Positions 8,447-15,647 of a DNA stretch of 64,000 nt are shown one piece after another; the first letter of the stretch is position 1; every line of letters begins with the position of its first letter. The notes under the pieces are model-generated. The model was given only the letters and a program-made list of their open reading frames with translations. It searched no databases and was not told the DNA's origin. The DNA is from Armatimonadota bacterium. GTDB lineage: Bacteria > Armatimonadota > HRBIN16. Position numbers and translations under genes: made by a program. The stretch spans positions 186,001 through 250,000 of the forward strand of contig BPGT01000001.1 of NCBI GenBank assembly GCA_026003175.1. Reading direction: 5' to 3'.

Positions 8447-8971
8447 CTATCCCCTGTATAGCTCGTACAGAGGAATAAAACGAACAAGAGCATGGTAAAC
8501 ACATAATCCGACAATTATCCAGTAGGTCACTGCCGGCAATAACCAGACACGAGTGACGTTAACGTAGCCCATTGGCTCTCCTCGCAAAAGCCGCTGCCTG
8601 GCAAGCTCAGACACGATGAAAAATGTGAGAAAGGACAATAGCCAGTAGCCTTCAATCACTTCAGAAGTCTGCTGGGGGAACTGCACGAGAACGCTGAAAT
8701 TACCCGTTCGGGTGAACATGCAATGCGCAGCACGGGAGAGGATCTCTCCTAGTTTTGCTTGACCCAGCCTCGCAAGCAGGTAACCAGTGACGAACCACGC
8801 GCCCGCGAAAAGATACGAAAGCACTATACCCCGTTGGAAGTAATCCGTCAGTTGATGATTGCCTGCTCCTAACCTCGCCCTTGCCTGCACGTAAGCCAAA
8901 AGGCTGCAATACAGGAAAATGGGCGGAACTATCACTGCAAGTATGAAGATTCCTGTACCCGTCGTTAGCAT
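8447..8971 (-). CDS. Four-helix membrane protein, candidate immunity protein of Rhs tip A
   Basis: The 174-residue protein has four predicted membrane helices (about residues 7-28, 48-70, 108-126 and 142-168), with FPLYELYRG-like polar ends. ATG at 8971 follows GGAGGAGGTAG. It begins 15 nt after the stop of the Cys-rich RHS tip at 8987-9418, the position where immunity genes sit in contact-dependent or Rhs cassettes. No homologous family is recognised. It is similar in size and topology, not obviously in sequence, to the protein at 9419-9928. Immunity is inferred from position alone. Confidence 0.65.
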   Translation of the reverse strand: MLTTGTGIFILAVIVPPIFLYCSLLAYVQARARLGAGNHQLTDYFQRGIVLSYLFAGAWFVTGYLLARLGQAKLGEILSRAAHCMFTRTGNFSVLVQFPQQTSEVIEGYWLLSFLTFFIVSELARQRLLRGEPMGYVNVTRVWLLPAVTYWIIVGLCVYHALVRFIPLYELYRG

Positions 8972-8986
8972 CTACCTCCTCCACAC

Positions 8987-9418
8987 TCACCTGCTATTGC
9001 GAACACATGTGTCAAAACAGCTCATGCACCAGCTTATCGTTCCAGAGTGTCTAGCGTGACAGGAATCATCACGACTGCAAACCGTCCCCACTGTGAAGCA
9101 AAAAAACTTCAGCAGAGGGCCAGGCAGAAACAAACAAATGACACGTACAGAATCGCAGAAAGCCCCTTGTTTACGCCTACACTGCTCAAGTAAACTGTTG
9201 GCGTCTGCGATACAGCCCTTCACAAACTGATCACACATGGAGCGTGGGTAAGGTCCGCCTTGACTAAAAAGACAGTCTTTGCGCAAGTCATAGCTGCTAC
9301 TATATAGCGGGACAACCATCCGCTCCGGCAAGTAGAACTGTCCTTTGGGAGATACTCGCAACCCTTCTTCTCCAGCTTGGATCCAAACCCACCTCCACGG
9401 CGTCTCGGCACTGCCCTG
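8987..9418 (-). pseudogene. Orphan RHS C-terminal tip A, Cys-rich, without its own start
   Basis: The frame opens directly after a TAG with QGSAETPWRWVWIQAGEEGL, the end of the RHS core also present in the two fragments upstream (RYQQGSAETPWRW). A unique tail of about 120 residues follows with 12 Cys (for example KDC, SMC, KGC, EQC, SWCMSCFDTC). No ATG or GTG start with a ribosome binding site exists before the homology; the only candidate is TTG at 9361. It therefore looks like a displaced, silent toxin tip that needs recombination into a full rhs gene. It is followed by the membrane protein gene at 8447-8971. Confidence 0.7.
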
Positions 9419-9928
9419 CTAGCAGCGCTTGCCCCCAGAGCACATTGTAATGGTGGTGCCGCATTTATCTGTGTTTTGCTTAGGTTCTTGTAGCAACACA
9501 TTGAGTACCATCAGAGCCAGCAGTACAGAGAGCGTAACAAGGCCGGCTGAACTTATGTCGCTGAAGGAGCTCATCCAAGCTATAATGAAAAGACCAGATC
9601 CAAAGAAGCCTCTCAGGTGCCTACACCATCGCAAGTCCTCGCTCAGAGAGTCGTACAGGTGCAGCCTGCGAATGAGCCAGAAGGAGCCGTAGGCAACCAA
9701 CGGAATGGCATTACCCACATACACTACTACAGCCATTCCAACCACTAAGGCTGTAAGTGCCCGCCAGCGCGAGGATGCATTATATCGTACAAGTAAGGCA
9801 TAAACCGATATCAGGGTAAGAGCCGGAAGCCATACCCATGCGCTTACCGTGGTGCGTATGAGCAACAGGAGCAAGACAAACGTCTCCGCTGCGGTTAAAC
9901 CCCATTCATGCACTAAGTCGCGCTGCAT
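9419..9928 (-). CDS. Polytopic membrane protein, candidate immunity protein of Rhs tip B
   Basis: The 169-residue protein has about five membrane helices (LVHEWGLTAAETFVLLLLLI at the start, then helices near 30-50, 62-85, 110-127 and 131-150). A start at ATG 9928 has GGAGG 5 nt upstream and is better than the TTG at 9940. It follows tip B (9982-10569). Its last residues, CSGGKRC, run into a TAG that lies exactly at the junction with the RHS homology of tip A, in the same frame, so its natural C-terminus may have been altered by the recombination. No family recognised. Immunity is inferred from position. Confidence 0.65.
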   Translation of the reverse strand: MQRDLVHEWGLTAAETFVLLLLLIRTTVSAWVWLPALTLISVYALLVRYNASSRWRALTALVVGMAVVVYVGNAIPLVAYGSFWLIRRLHLYDSLSEDLRWCRHLRGFFGSGLFIIAWMSSFSDISSAGLVTLSVLLALMVLNVLLQEPKQNTDKCGTTITMCSGGKRC

Positions 9929-9947
9929 AGTTTCCTCCAATCCATCT

Positions 9948-9974
9948 GCGGTGAGCAGGGTTGCTGCTCACCGC
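9948..9974. other. Perfect intercistronic hairpin
   Basis: GCGGTGAGCAG (9948-9958) pairs completely with CTGCTCACCGC (9964-9974) around a 5-nt loop. It lies between the stop of tip B and the ribosome binding site of the membrane gene. No T-run follows on either strand. It could modulate translation or processing of the candidate immunity mRNA. Confidence 0.55.
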
Positions 9975-9981
9975 GATTTAT

Positions 9982-10569
9982 CTAATACTGCGAGATGTCC
10001 AGCCGCTTGTATCTCGGTATCGGGTAAGGCTTTCTTACGGGTTTCGCCGGCTCCTCTGGCTTGGGCCGCAACCCAAGCCACCCGGCGGCACCACATATAC
10101 TAGCACACCCGTTGAATATCCAGCGGCAAATGGCATCCTTTTCGCACTCCTGCTTGAAGGCATCGACAGCATTTGCCACGCACTCCCTCCACTGCATATT
10201 GAAGGGGTTTGGTACACCGCAATCCGCGATTAACGCCAAGAGCGGTGCTGCAAAGCCTCCGAGGCAGCCTAGGCACACTGGAGTTACAACCGGGCGCAAC
10301 CACCCAGTCCAGTTGGAGAAGAAACCTCTCGTCGTCGCATAGGATACACTAATGCCTCTGTCCACAATCCACAGATAGCTGTTGAACAGCCCTGTGCCTG
10401 GTTCATCACCAACTTGGACAACTACCCATCTCCACGGCGTCTCGGCACTGCCCTGCTGATACCGCAACACCCCGAACAGGTCATATAGGTTGTTGCTGAC
10501 CACCTGCGCGCTCCCGTTCGTGATCACACCCGCCGTGCCTAACGGGTCAAAGTGATGCCACTGGTTCAT
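9982..10569 (-). CDS. Orphan RHS-core fragment with Cys-rich C-terminal tip B
   Basis: The 195-residue frame starts MNQWHHFDPLGTAGVITNGS, then NLYDLFGVLRYQQGSAETPW, the terminal part of an RHS core (compare the usual H-Y-D-x-L-G-S-T-x-x-x-T-D ... Y-D-x-F-G). After GDEPGTGLF the sequence is unique: about 130 residues with 8 Cys (TPVCLGCLGG, WRECVANA, KQECEKDAICRW, NGCASICGAAG) and a Pro/Lys-rich end. In-frame RHS-like codons extend upstream of the ATG for about 7 residues to a TAA, and the GGAGG is about 17 nt away, so translation may be weak. Most likely a displaced Rhs toxin tip. The toxic activity is unknown. Confidence 0.7.
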   Translation of the reverse strand: MNQWHHFDPLGTAGVITNGSAQVVSNNLYDLFGVLRYQQGSAETPWRWVVVQVGDEPGTGLFNSYLWIVDRGISVSYATTRGFFSNWTGWLRPVVTPVCLGCLGGFAAPLLALIADCGVPNPFNMQWRECVANAVDAFKQECEKDAICRWIFNGCASICGAAGWLGLRPKPEEPAKPVRKPYPIPRYKRLDISQY

Positions 10570-10642
10570 GTCGGTTTCGTAGACCTCTCCTCCTTACCCC
10601 TCCACTGGAAAGAGAGACACACCCCTGTTTCATTGCACGGTT

Positions 10643-11137
10643 TCACTGTTCTTGTTCAATTTGCGGCATGTAGATTGAGAACGTGACGAGATGCCCTGCA
10701 CGGTCTTTCACCAGAGCGTCCAGTTGAGCTCGAAGTTCCTCTGCCTGCACTAGGGCGTATATACTTGTCCACCTCCCTTGTCTCCTGCTGGTGTACTTGG
10801 AGGTAGTTTCCCCTCGCACCCCATCCGAGAATAACAGCGTGACAACGCCTTGCTTCGTCTTGCCGCCTGAACGGCTGAAAACCACTGCAACGCTCTTGGT
10901 CTCGCCAGTGCGCGGATGGTACCAACGTACTTTTTCATTGCGGTAGCGCTGCTGATAGAACCTTTCAACATCTTCTCGTCTTGCTGGCACCACCGCAACA
11001 TAGCCTACGTCGTATTCGATTTTCCCTTGATTTTTGTCAGCCAATATTTCTACTCCTATGACCTCCGTCCCTGACGGGAAAAATAAAGGTGGTTCTAACG
11101 CCTTGGTGCCTATCTTTCTTAGTACCATCGTCTTCAT
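10643..11137 (-). CDS. Soluble protein of unknown function, candidate partner of tip C
   Basis: The 164-residue protein has mixed alpha/beta character (EVIGVEILADKNQGK, VGYVAVVPARREDVERFYQQ), is rich in Lys and Arg, and ends FSIYMPQIEQEQ. It has no signal peptide and no membrane helix. ATG at 11137 has AAAGGGG 8 nt upstream. It follows the RHS tip C gene by 64 nt and precedes tip B by 73 nt, so by position it is the immunity candidate of tip C, although unlike the other two partners it is soluble. No family recognised. Confidence 0.6.
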   Translation of the reverse strand: MKTMVLRKIGTKALEPPLFFPSGTEVIGVEILADKNQGKIEYDVGYVAVVPARREDVERFYQQRYRNEKVRWYHPRTGETKSVAVVFSRSGGKTKQGVVTLLFSDGVRGETTSKYTSRRQGRWTSIYALVQAEELRAQLDALVKDRAGHLVTFSIYMPQIEQEQ

Positions 11138-11201
11138 GTCCGTACCCCTTTCTTTTCGGCTTTTTTAGGGGATGTTCAAGGAGGTTGATTGGGTTGCGTG
11201 C

Positions 11202-11726
11202 CTAATTGTTATCCGGCTCCTGAGCGAGAGCGCACCTTCTCCAGCATATGGCTGGGCCCCCGCCTTCGCCCGGGCAAAGCTTTTCACAGCAGTCGCCACA
11301 CCTGCTGCTGGGTAGACTGAGACAAGGTTTGTAGCATCCTCCGAAATAGTCGCGGTTGTTAATATCTGCACAAATTGCCTCACAGCCAAGCTTCAAGACG
11401 TTCTCACACAGCGAGGATCCCTCAGGTAGCGCCTTGCAATAGGCAGCGAAAGATTTGCAAATAGTCAAACAACCTGCGTATGCCGGATCGCTGGGATTCT
11501 TGGGTGGGCACTTCGGGTTCCCACGACATCCCGGACCTACGCACAATCTGCCAGGAAAAATCACCCAGCACCAATTCCTCCACCCCATGCTCACCAGAAG
11601 GCCCTCATCACCTATCCTGTCGGTCTTCCACCTCCACGGCGTCTCGGCGCTGCCCTGTTGATACCGCAACACCCCGAACACATCAACCAGGTTGTTGCTG
11701 ATTACCGATGCCGACATGTTTCTCAT
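11202..11726 (-). CDS. Orphan RHS-core fragment with very Cys-rich C-terminal tip C
   Basis: The frame from about 11747 reads GIAEVMRNMSASVISNNLVD, then VFGVLRYQQGSAETPWRWK, homologous to the tip B fragment. RIGDEGLLVS follows, then a unique tail of about 115 residues with about 18 Cys, many as CxxxC or CxxC (GCLTICKSF, GCEAICAD, GGCYKPC, RCGDCCEKLC). ATG at 11726 is the first methionine inside the homology but lacks a good ribosome binding site. Further upstream the frame enters the inserted repeat at 11745-11880, which has replaced the rest of the RHS core. Likely a displaced toxin tip. The Cys pattern suggests disulfides or metal binding. Confidence 0.65.
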   Translation of the reverse strand: MRNMSASVISNNLVDVFGVLRYQQGSAETPWRWKTDRIGDEGLLVSMGWRNWCWVIFPGRLCVGPGCRGNPKCPPKNPSDPAYAGCLTICKSFAAYCKALPEGSSLCENVLKLGCEAICADINNRDYFGGCYKPCLSLPSSRCGDCCEKLCPGEGGGPAICWRRCALAQEPDNN

Positions 11727-11744
11727 CACTTCCGCGATGCCTGG

Positions 11745-11880
11745 TTGGTCAACCTCTCCCCCATCCCCTCTCCTACGAGGAGAGGGGAGCCGCGCGTCGG
11801 ACGCCCCCTTCCCTTGCAGGGAAGGGGTCAGGGGGTTAGGTTCCAACACCAACGGCTCGGCGGGAGCCTTGCCCTTCACA
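11745..11880. repeat. REPIN-like double hairpin plus GGCTCGGC repeat
   Basis: Two perfect hairpins, CCCCTCTCC-TACGA-GGAGAGGGG (11765-11787) and CCCCTTCCCTTGCAGGGAAG onward (11805-11827), are followed by GGGGGTTAGGTT. All three elements occur in the same order in the two MITE-like elements at 55404-55784. The block ends with GGCTCGGCGGGAGCCTTGCC (11857-11876), a member of a second dispersed family. It interrupts the RHS homology of tip C. Confidence 0.75.
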
Positions 11881-11912
11881 AGGGGATGGCGAGAAACATA
11901 CTGGATAGACTG

Positions 11913-14156
11913 CTACACCGCGCGTATCTTGTTAATCTCGCTCTGCAGGGTCACCAGGCGGTGGTACACACCCTCTTTCGCCATCAGCTCGTCGTGTGTG
12001 CCCACCTCCACCATCTGCCCTTGCTCCAGCACCACCAGCCGGTGGGCGTTGCGCAGGGTGGACAGGCGGTGCGCGATGGCGACCGTCGTGCGGTTCTGCA
12101 CCAGTCGGGCGATGGCTTCCTGAATCTGGCGTTCGGTCTCGGTGTCCACCTGCGAGGTGGCTTCGTCCAGGATCAGGATGCGCGGGTCGTGCAGGATGGC
12201 GCGCGCGATGGAGATGCGCTGTCTCTCGCCACCCGATAGTCGCTGTCCGCGCTCGCCTACCTGAGTGTCGTAACCATCTGGAAAGCGCAGGATGAAGTCG
12301 TGTGCGTTGGCTGCTTTCGCAGCGGCGATAATCTCTTCCTGCGTGGCACCGGGCTTGGCGTAAGCGATGTTGTCGCGGATGGTGCCCGGGAACAGGAAGG
12401 GTTCCTGCAGCACCACGCCCACATGCTTGCGCAGGTCTTCCATGCGAATCTTGCGCACATCCACGCCGTCTATCAGAATCTGCCCTTCGTCGGGGTCGTA
12501 GAAGCGCAGTAGCAGGTTGATCAGGGTGGATTTGCCTGCGCCGCTGTGTCCCACGAGCCCTACCATTTCGCCCGCTTCGATCTGGAGGTTAATGTTCTTG
12601 AGCACGGGCTTGTGCTTGTCGTAGCCGAAGGTGACGTTGCGGAACTCCACCTCACCGCGCACCTCGGGCAAGGAGATGGCGTCCTCGGCGTCCTTCACAT
12701 CGGGTTCGGTATCTAAAATCTCGAACACGCGCTCGGCGGCAGTAAAGGTGCGTGTGAGCCACTGGCTGACCCGGGTGAGAATCTGCAAGGGACCGTAGAA
12801 CATGCCCAGATAGCCCAGGAATGCCACCAGCGTGCCCAGTTGTACTTCGCCCTTCACTACGCCATAACCGCCGAACGCCCACACTAGGAAGAAGCCAATA
12901 TTGGTGAGCAGGTTGAGCAAGGGGAAGAAGGTCGCCCACATCATCTCCGCTTGCATCCCCGAGCTCATCAGGTCGCGGTTGCGTCGCTGGAAGCGTTCTA
13001 TCTCGTCGCTCTCTTTGGCGAAGGCTTTCACTACGCGAATGCCCGAGAGTGTGCTGTTCAGCGTGGCGGAGAGACGCGACCACCGGTGCCAGAACTGGTG
13101 GAACACGCGGCGTACTGTCTTCCAGAACCACATCGTCACCAGCACCACGACAGGCGTGGGCAACAAGATGAGCGCAGCGAGCTTCCAGTTCATCCAGAAG
13201 AGCACCGTCGTGATGCCGATCAGCAGCAGCACATTCACGATGAGCGAGCTCACCCCGTCCACCAGAAAATCGTATAGCGCGCCGGTGTCCTGGGTGATGC
13301 GCGACATAATCGCGCCGGTATGACGCTTGTCATAGAAGGAGAGGGAGAGCCATTGCAGGTGCTGGAACAACTTTGCCCGCACCTCGAACACCAGCCGTGC
13401 GCCCAGCCATGCGGATAGCCTTCCGCGCCACACCGATAGCCCCACGCCCGCCAGGCGCGTTACCGCCAGCACGGTTAAAATCACCACCAGCAGGTGCAAG
13501 TTCTGACGTGGCACCAACACCGAGTCCACCAGAATCTTCGTCAGATAGGGCGGAGCAAGCTCCAGTGCGGTGCCAGCCAGCATGAGCAATCCCGATAGCA
13601 CAATTTGCCACTTGTAAGGCTTGGCGAACCCCAGCAGCCGCCAGACTACCCGACCTTTGCGGGAACAGCGTGGGCACACCTGCGTATCCCCGGGCAGACG
13701 GAACCCACAGGCAGGACAGTGCGTGGGCTTTTGCTCCACCGGTTCAGGGGGAGGCTCCTGTTTAGCCACCGCAGCCAAATAGCGAGCAACCTCGGCAAAG
13801 ATACCGGCGCGCGCGTTGGAGTAACGCAACAACTCCAGCGGTTTGCCGTCCCGAATGACCATTAGCGCCCCACAGCCCACCAGGCTTTCGGTGGTGGCGT
13901 CGGAGATGCAGCTCAGGGGCAGGTCGATGTCGCAGTGCACATCGGGCGGTTCGATAGCGGTGTTCAGCCCGTTGCCCAGTACCGGCGGAACCCAGCCGGA
14001 CGGGGGAGAGTAAACCTGTACGCAATCATCCGTGACGATAAGCCAGCGGATACCGAATAACCCATCTGCACCGATGTCTGTATACGCGCTCAGGCGTATC
14101 TGCTCTTCTCCGATTTTCTCTTTCAAAACGCCAGGAACAGGCTCACACAAGGGCAT
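11913..14156 (-). CDS. ABC exporter (fused TMD-NBD) with N-terminal accessory domain and zinc ribbon
   Basis: The protein has 747 residues. Residues 1-130 form a mixed alpha/beta domain of no recognised family (LFGIRWLIVTDDCVQVYSP). A zinc ribbon CPACGFRLPGDTQVCPRCSR (about 151-170) is next. Then comes a six-helix type 1 exporter TMD (about 185-470). The nucleotide-binding domain carries Walker A GHSGAGKST, signature LSGGERQR, Walker B ILILDEATS and the H-loop AIAHRLST. It should work as a homodimer exporting lipid, peptide or drug. The frame is open 42 codons further upstream, but a promoter lies within that stretch, so ATG 14156, with GGAGGAAGG before it, is preferred. Cargo unknown. Confidence 0.9.
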   Translation of the reverse strand: MPLCEPVPGVLKEKIGEEQIRLSAYTDIGADGLFGIRWLIVTDDCVQVYSPPSGWVPPVLGNGLNTAIEPPDVHCDIDLPLSCISDATTESLVGCGALMVIRDGKPLELLRYSNARAGIFAEVARYLAAVAKQEPPPEPVEQKPTHCPACGFRLPGDTQVCPRCSRKGRVVWRLLGFAKPYKWQIVLSGLLMLAGTALELAPPYLTKILVDSVLVPRQNLHLLVVILTVLAVTRLAGVGLSVWRGRLSAWLGARLVFEVRAKLFQHLQWLSLSFYDKRHTGAIMSRITQDTGALYDFLVDGVSSLIVNVLLLIGITTVLFWMNWKLAALILLPTPVVVLVTMWFWKTVRRVFHQFWHRWSRLSATLNSTLSGIRVVKAFAKESDEIERFQRRNRDLMSSGMQAEMMWATFFPLLNLLTNIGFFLVWAFGGYGVVKGEVQLGTLVAFLGYLGMFYGPLQILTRVSQWLTRTFTAAERVFEILDTEPDVKDAEDAISLPEVRGEVEFRNVTFGYDKHKPVLKNINLQIEAGEMVGLVGHSGAGKSTLINLLLRFYDPDEGQILIDGVDVRKIRMEDLRKHVGVVLQEPFLFPGTIRDNIAYAKPGATQEEIIAAAKAANAHDFILRFPDGYDTQVGERGQRLSGGERQRISIARAILHDPRILILDEATSQVDTETERQIQEAIARLVQNRTTVAIAHRLSTLRNAHRLVVLEQGQMVEVGTHDELMAKEGVYHRLVTLQSEINKIRAV

Positions 14157-14184
14157 ACCGCAACACCTTCCTCCTGCAGATACC

Positions 14185-14213
14185 AGTATACCACCCCTCT
14201 CACAGGCTGTCAA
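14185..14213 (-). promoter_or_regulatory. Sigma-70-type promoter of the ABC exporter gene
   Basis: On the minus strand TTGACA (14213-14208), 17 nt, then TATACT (14190-14185). Transcription should begin about 20 nt before the ATG at 14156, which fixes the start codon and excludes the longer open frame. Confidence 0.85.
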
Positions 14214-14379
14214 AATGCGTGGGGATTTTCCCCCGTTTGATGACGCAGGAAAGGCGCAGGCGGTTCGCGAACTGAAAATCAAAGTGCAGGTGCTCCGTTA
14301 GACAGGAGATGATGAGATTCACGCCGAGCGACCAAACACAGCGCCAACCTTGGTAAACTGATAGAGTCTGGAGGTGTTC

Positions 14380-15120
14380 ATGAACCCGCTCTCAACCACT
14401 GACCCATCGCCAATCACAGGGCACTACCCCCTTCCTCGTTACGAGTGCTATCGGACGATAGACCGTATCCGGGTGGACGGCGCGCTAGACGAGGCAACAT
14501 GGAAATATGCTCCCGCCATGCGACTGGTGCTCTGGAAGGATGGCTCCGACCCAGAGCGGGAAACGCGCGTGAAAATGGCTTGGGACAGCAAGAACCTGTA
14601 TATCGCCTACTGGCTGCAGGACGATAGTATTCGCAGCAGACTGCGCAAGCGCGACGCCGAACTGTGGACAGAAGAGGTGGTGGAGTTCTTCGCCGACGCC
14701 GGAGGAGACCTGACCGACTATTGCGAGTTTGAATGGAACGGCTTGGGGGCATGTGTGGACCTGCTTGTGGTGTGGTTTCGCGAGGGCGTGTGGCATGCTT
14801 TCACTGAGTGGGATGCCAAAGGCATGAAGTGGGCGGTGAAAACAGGCAAAACGGTCATCGACGGTGTGGAGGTGCCCGGCTGGCAATGTGAGGTGGCTAT
14901 CCCCTTTACCGTGTTTCGAGACGCTCCGCATCTACCTCCTGCCGATGGCGATACCTGGCGCGTCAACCACTATCGCATCGAGATGAGCGGGAAAGAAACG
15001 GAATATACCTGCTGGTCACCGGTGTTGGGGGAAAGCGTATCCTATCATCGCCCGCATCGCTTTGGGCATCTCGTGTTTAGAGACAAACCAACCCCCACCC
15101 TCTCCCGCGAGTCAGGCTGA
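14380..15120 (+). CDS. CBM9-like (DOMON-type) carbohydrate-binding protein
   Basis: The 246-residue protein resembles family 9 carbohydrate-binding modules: IDRIRVDGALDEATWKYAPA (about 30-49), VKMAWDSKNLYIAYWLQDDS (about 68-87), WTEEVVEFFADAGGD, and WQCEVAIPFTVF with WRVNHYRIE toward the end. No signal peptide is seen with either start, so it may be cytoplasmic or leaderless. ATG 14380 is chosen over GTG 14374 because GGAGG precedes it. It is divergent from the ABC exporter gene. Whether it binds a sugar is inferred from the fold only. Confidence 0.75.
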   Translation: MNPLSTTDPSPITGHYPLPRYECYRTIDRIRVDGALDEATWKYAPAMRLVLWKDGSDPERETRVKMAWDSKNLYIAYWLQDDSIRSRLRKRDAELWTEEVVEFFADAGGDLTDYCEFEWNGLGACVDLLVVWFREGVWHAFTEWDAKGMKWAVKTGKTVIDGVEVPGWQCEVAIPFTVFRDAPHLPPADGDTWRVNHYRIEMSGKETEYTCWSPVLGESVSYHRPHRFGHLVFRDKPTPTLSRESG

Positions 15121-15155
15121 CTCGCGGCTCATGTCGCCACGCGCCGGGGTCAAAA

Positions 15156-15395
15156 CTAGTGCCGAACGGTGACCTCGTTGACCACTTCACGGATGCCCGG
15201 CTTCTGGCGGAAGATGCGGCACAGGGTGTCTATCTCCTTCTCCGGGTCGGCATCATAGCCACGCAGCTTGCGCACTGTGCCGCGCAGATACACCACGCCA
15301 TGCACCACGTGCAGGTCGAGTAACGAATAATCGATAGGGCGCTTGGCGACCTCATGCATCAGCTGCCGACGCAACTCGATGTCCTCAAGAGGCAC
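15156..15395 (-). CDS. BON-domain-like small protein
   Basis: The 79-residue protein shows the BON pattern: helix LRRQLMHEVAKRPIDYSLLD, strand HVVHGVVYLRGTVRKLRGYD, helix EKEIDTLCRIFRQKPGIREV, strand VNEVTVRH. BON domains bind membranes or lipids. I place the start at GTG 15395, 8 nt after AGGAGG. The GTG at 15404 overlaps that site. It is alone between convergent and divergent neighbours, with no signal peptide. Confidence 0.7.
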   Translation of the reverse strand: MPLEDIELRRQLMHEVAKRPIDYSLLDLHVVHGVVYLRGTVRKLRGYDADPEKEIDTLCRIFRQKPGIREVVNEVTVRH

Positions 15396-15564
15396 CTCTG
15401 TCACCTCCTTTCCCCAAGGGGTCGGGTGACATCATGCCAGCGCTGTGAGCGGTATCAACGATAATTGCGCCTTCGTTTTATTTGACGCTTACAGGCGGGG
15501 AATAGTTTCACTCCTTCAGGGCTATTGCGCAAAATAAAAAACGCGAATTTTTCCACCTAAGCTC

Positions 15565-15593
15565 TTGAATCCTTTGGCACCAGCCAGTATAAT
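15565..15593 (+). promoter_or_regulatory. Promoter of the heme O synthase/Sco operon
   Basis: TTGAAT (15565-15570), 17 nt, TATAAT (15588-15593). Transcription would begin near 15600, about 48 nt before the GTG of the ctaB-like gene. Confidence 0.8.
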
Positions 15594-15647
15594 TAGGATT
15601 GATAAATATTTCTCAATCTAGACATCCTTACCTAAGGAGCACGACCG

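Noticed and set aside
9948-9974. Hairpin as a rho-independent terminator
   Set aside because: No T-run on either strand, and it lies just before a ribosome binding site.
14157-14282. N-terminal extension of the ABC exporter by 42 codons
   Set aside because: A TTGACA-17-TATACT promoter lies inside it, and the ATG at 14156 has a ribosome binding site.
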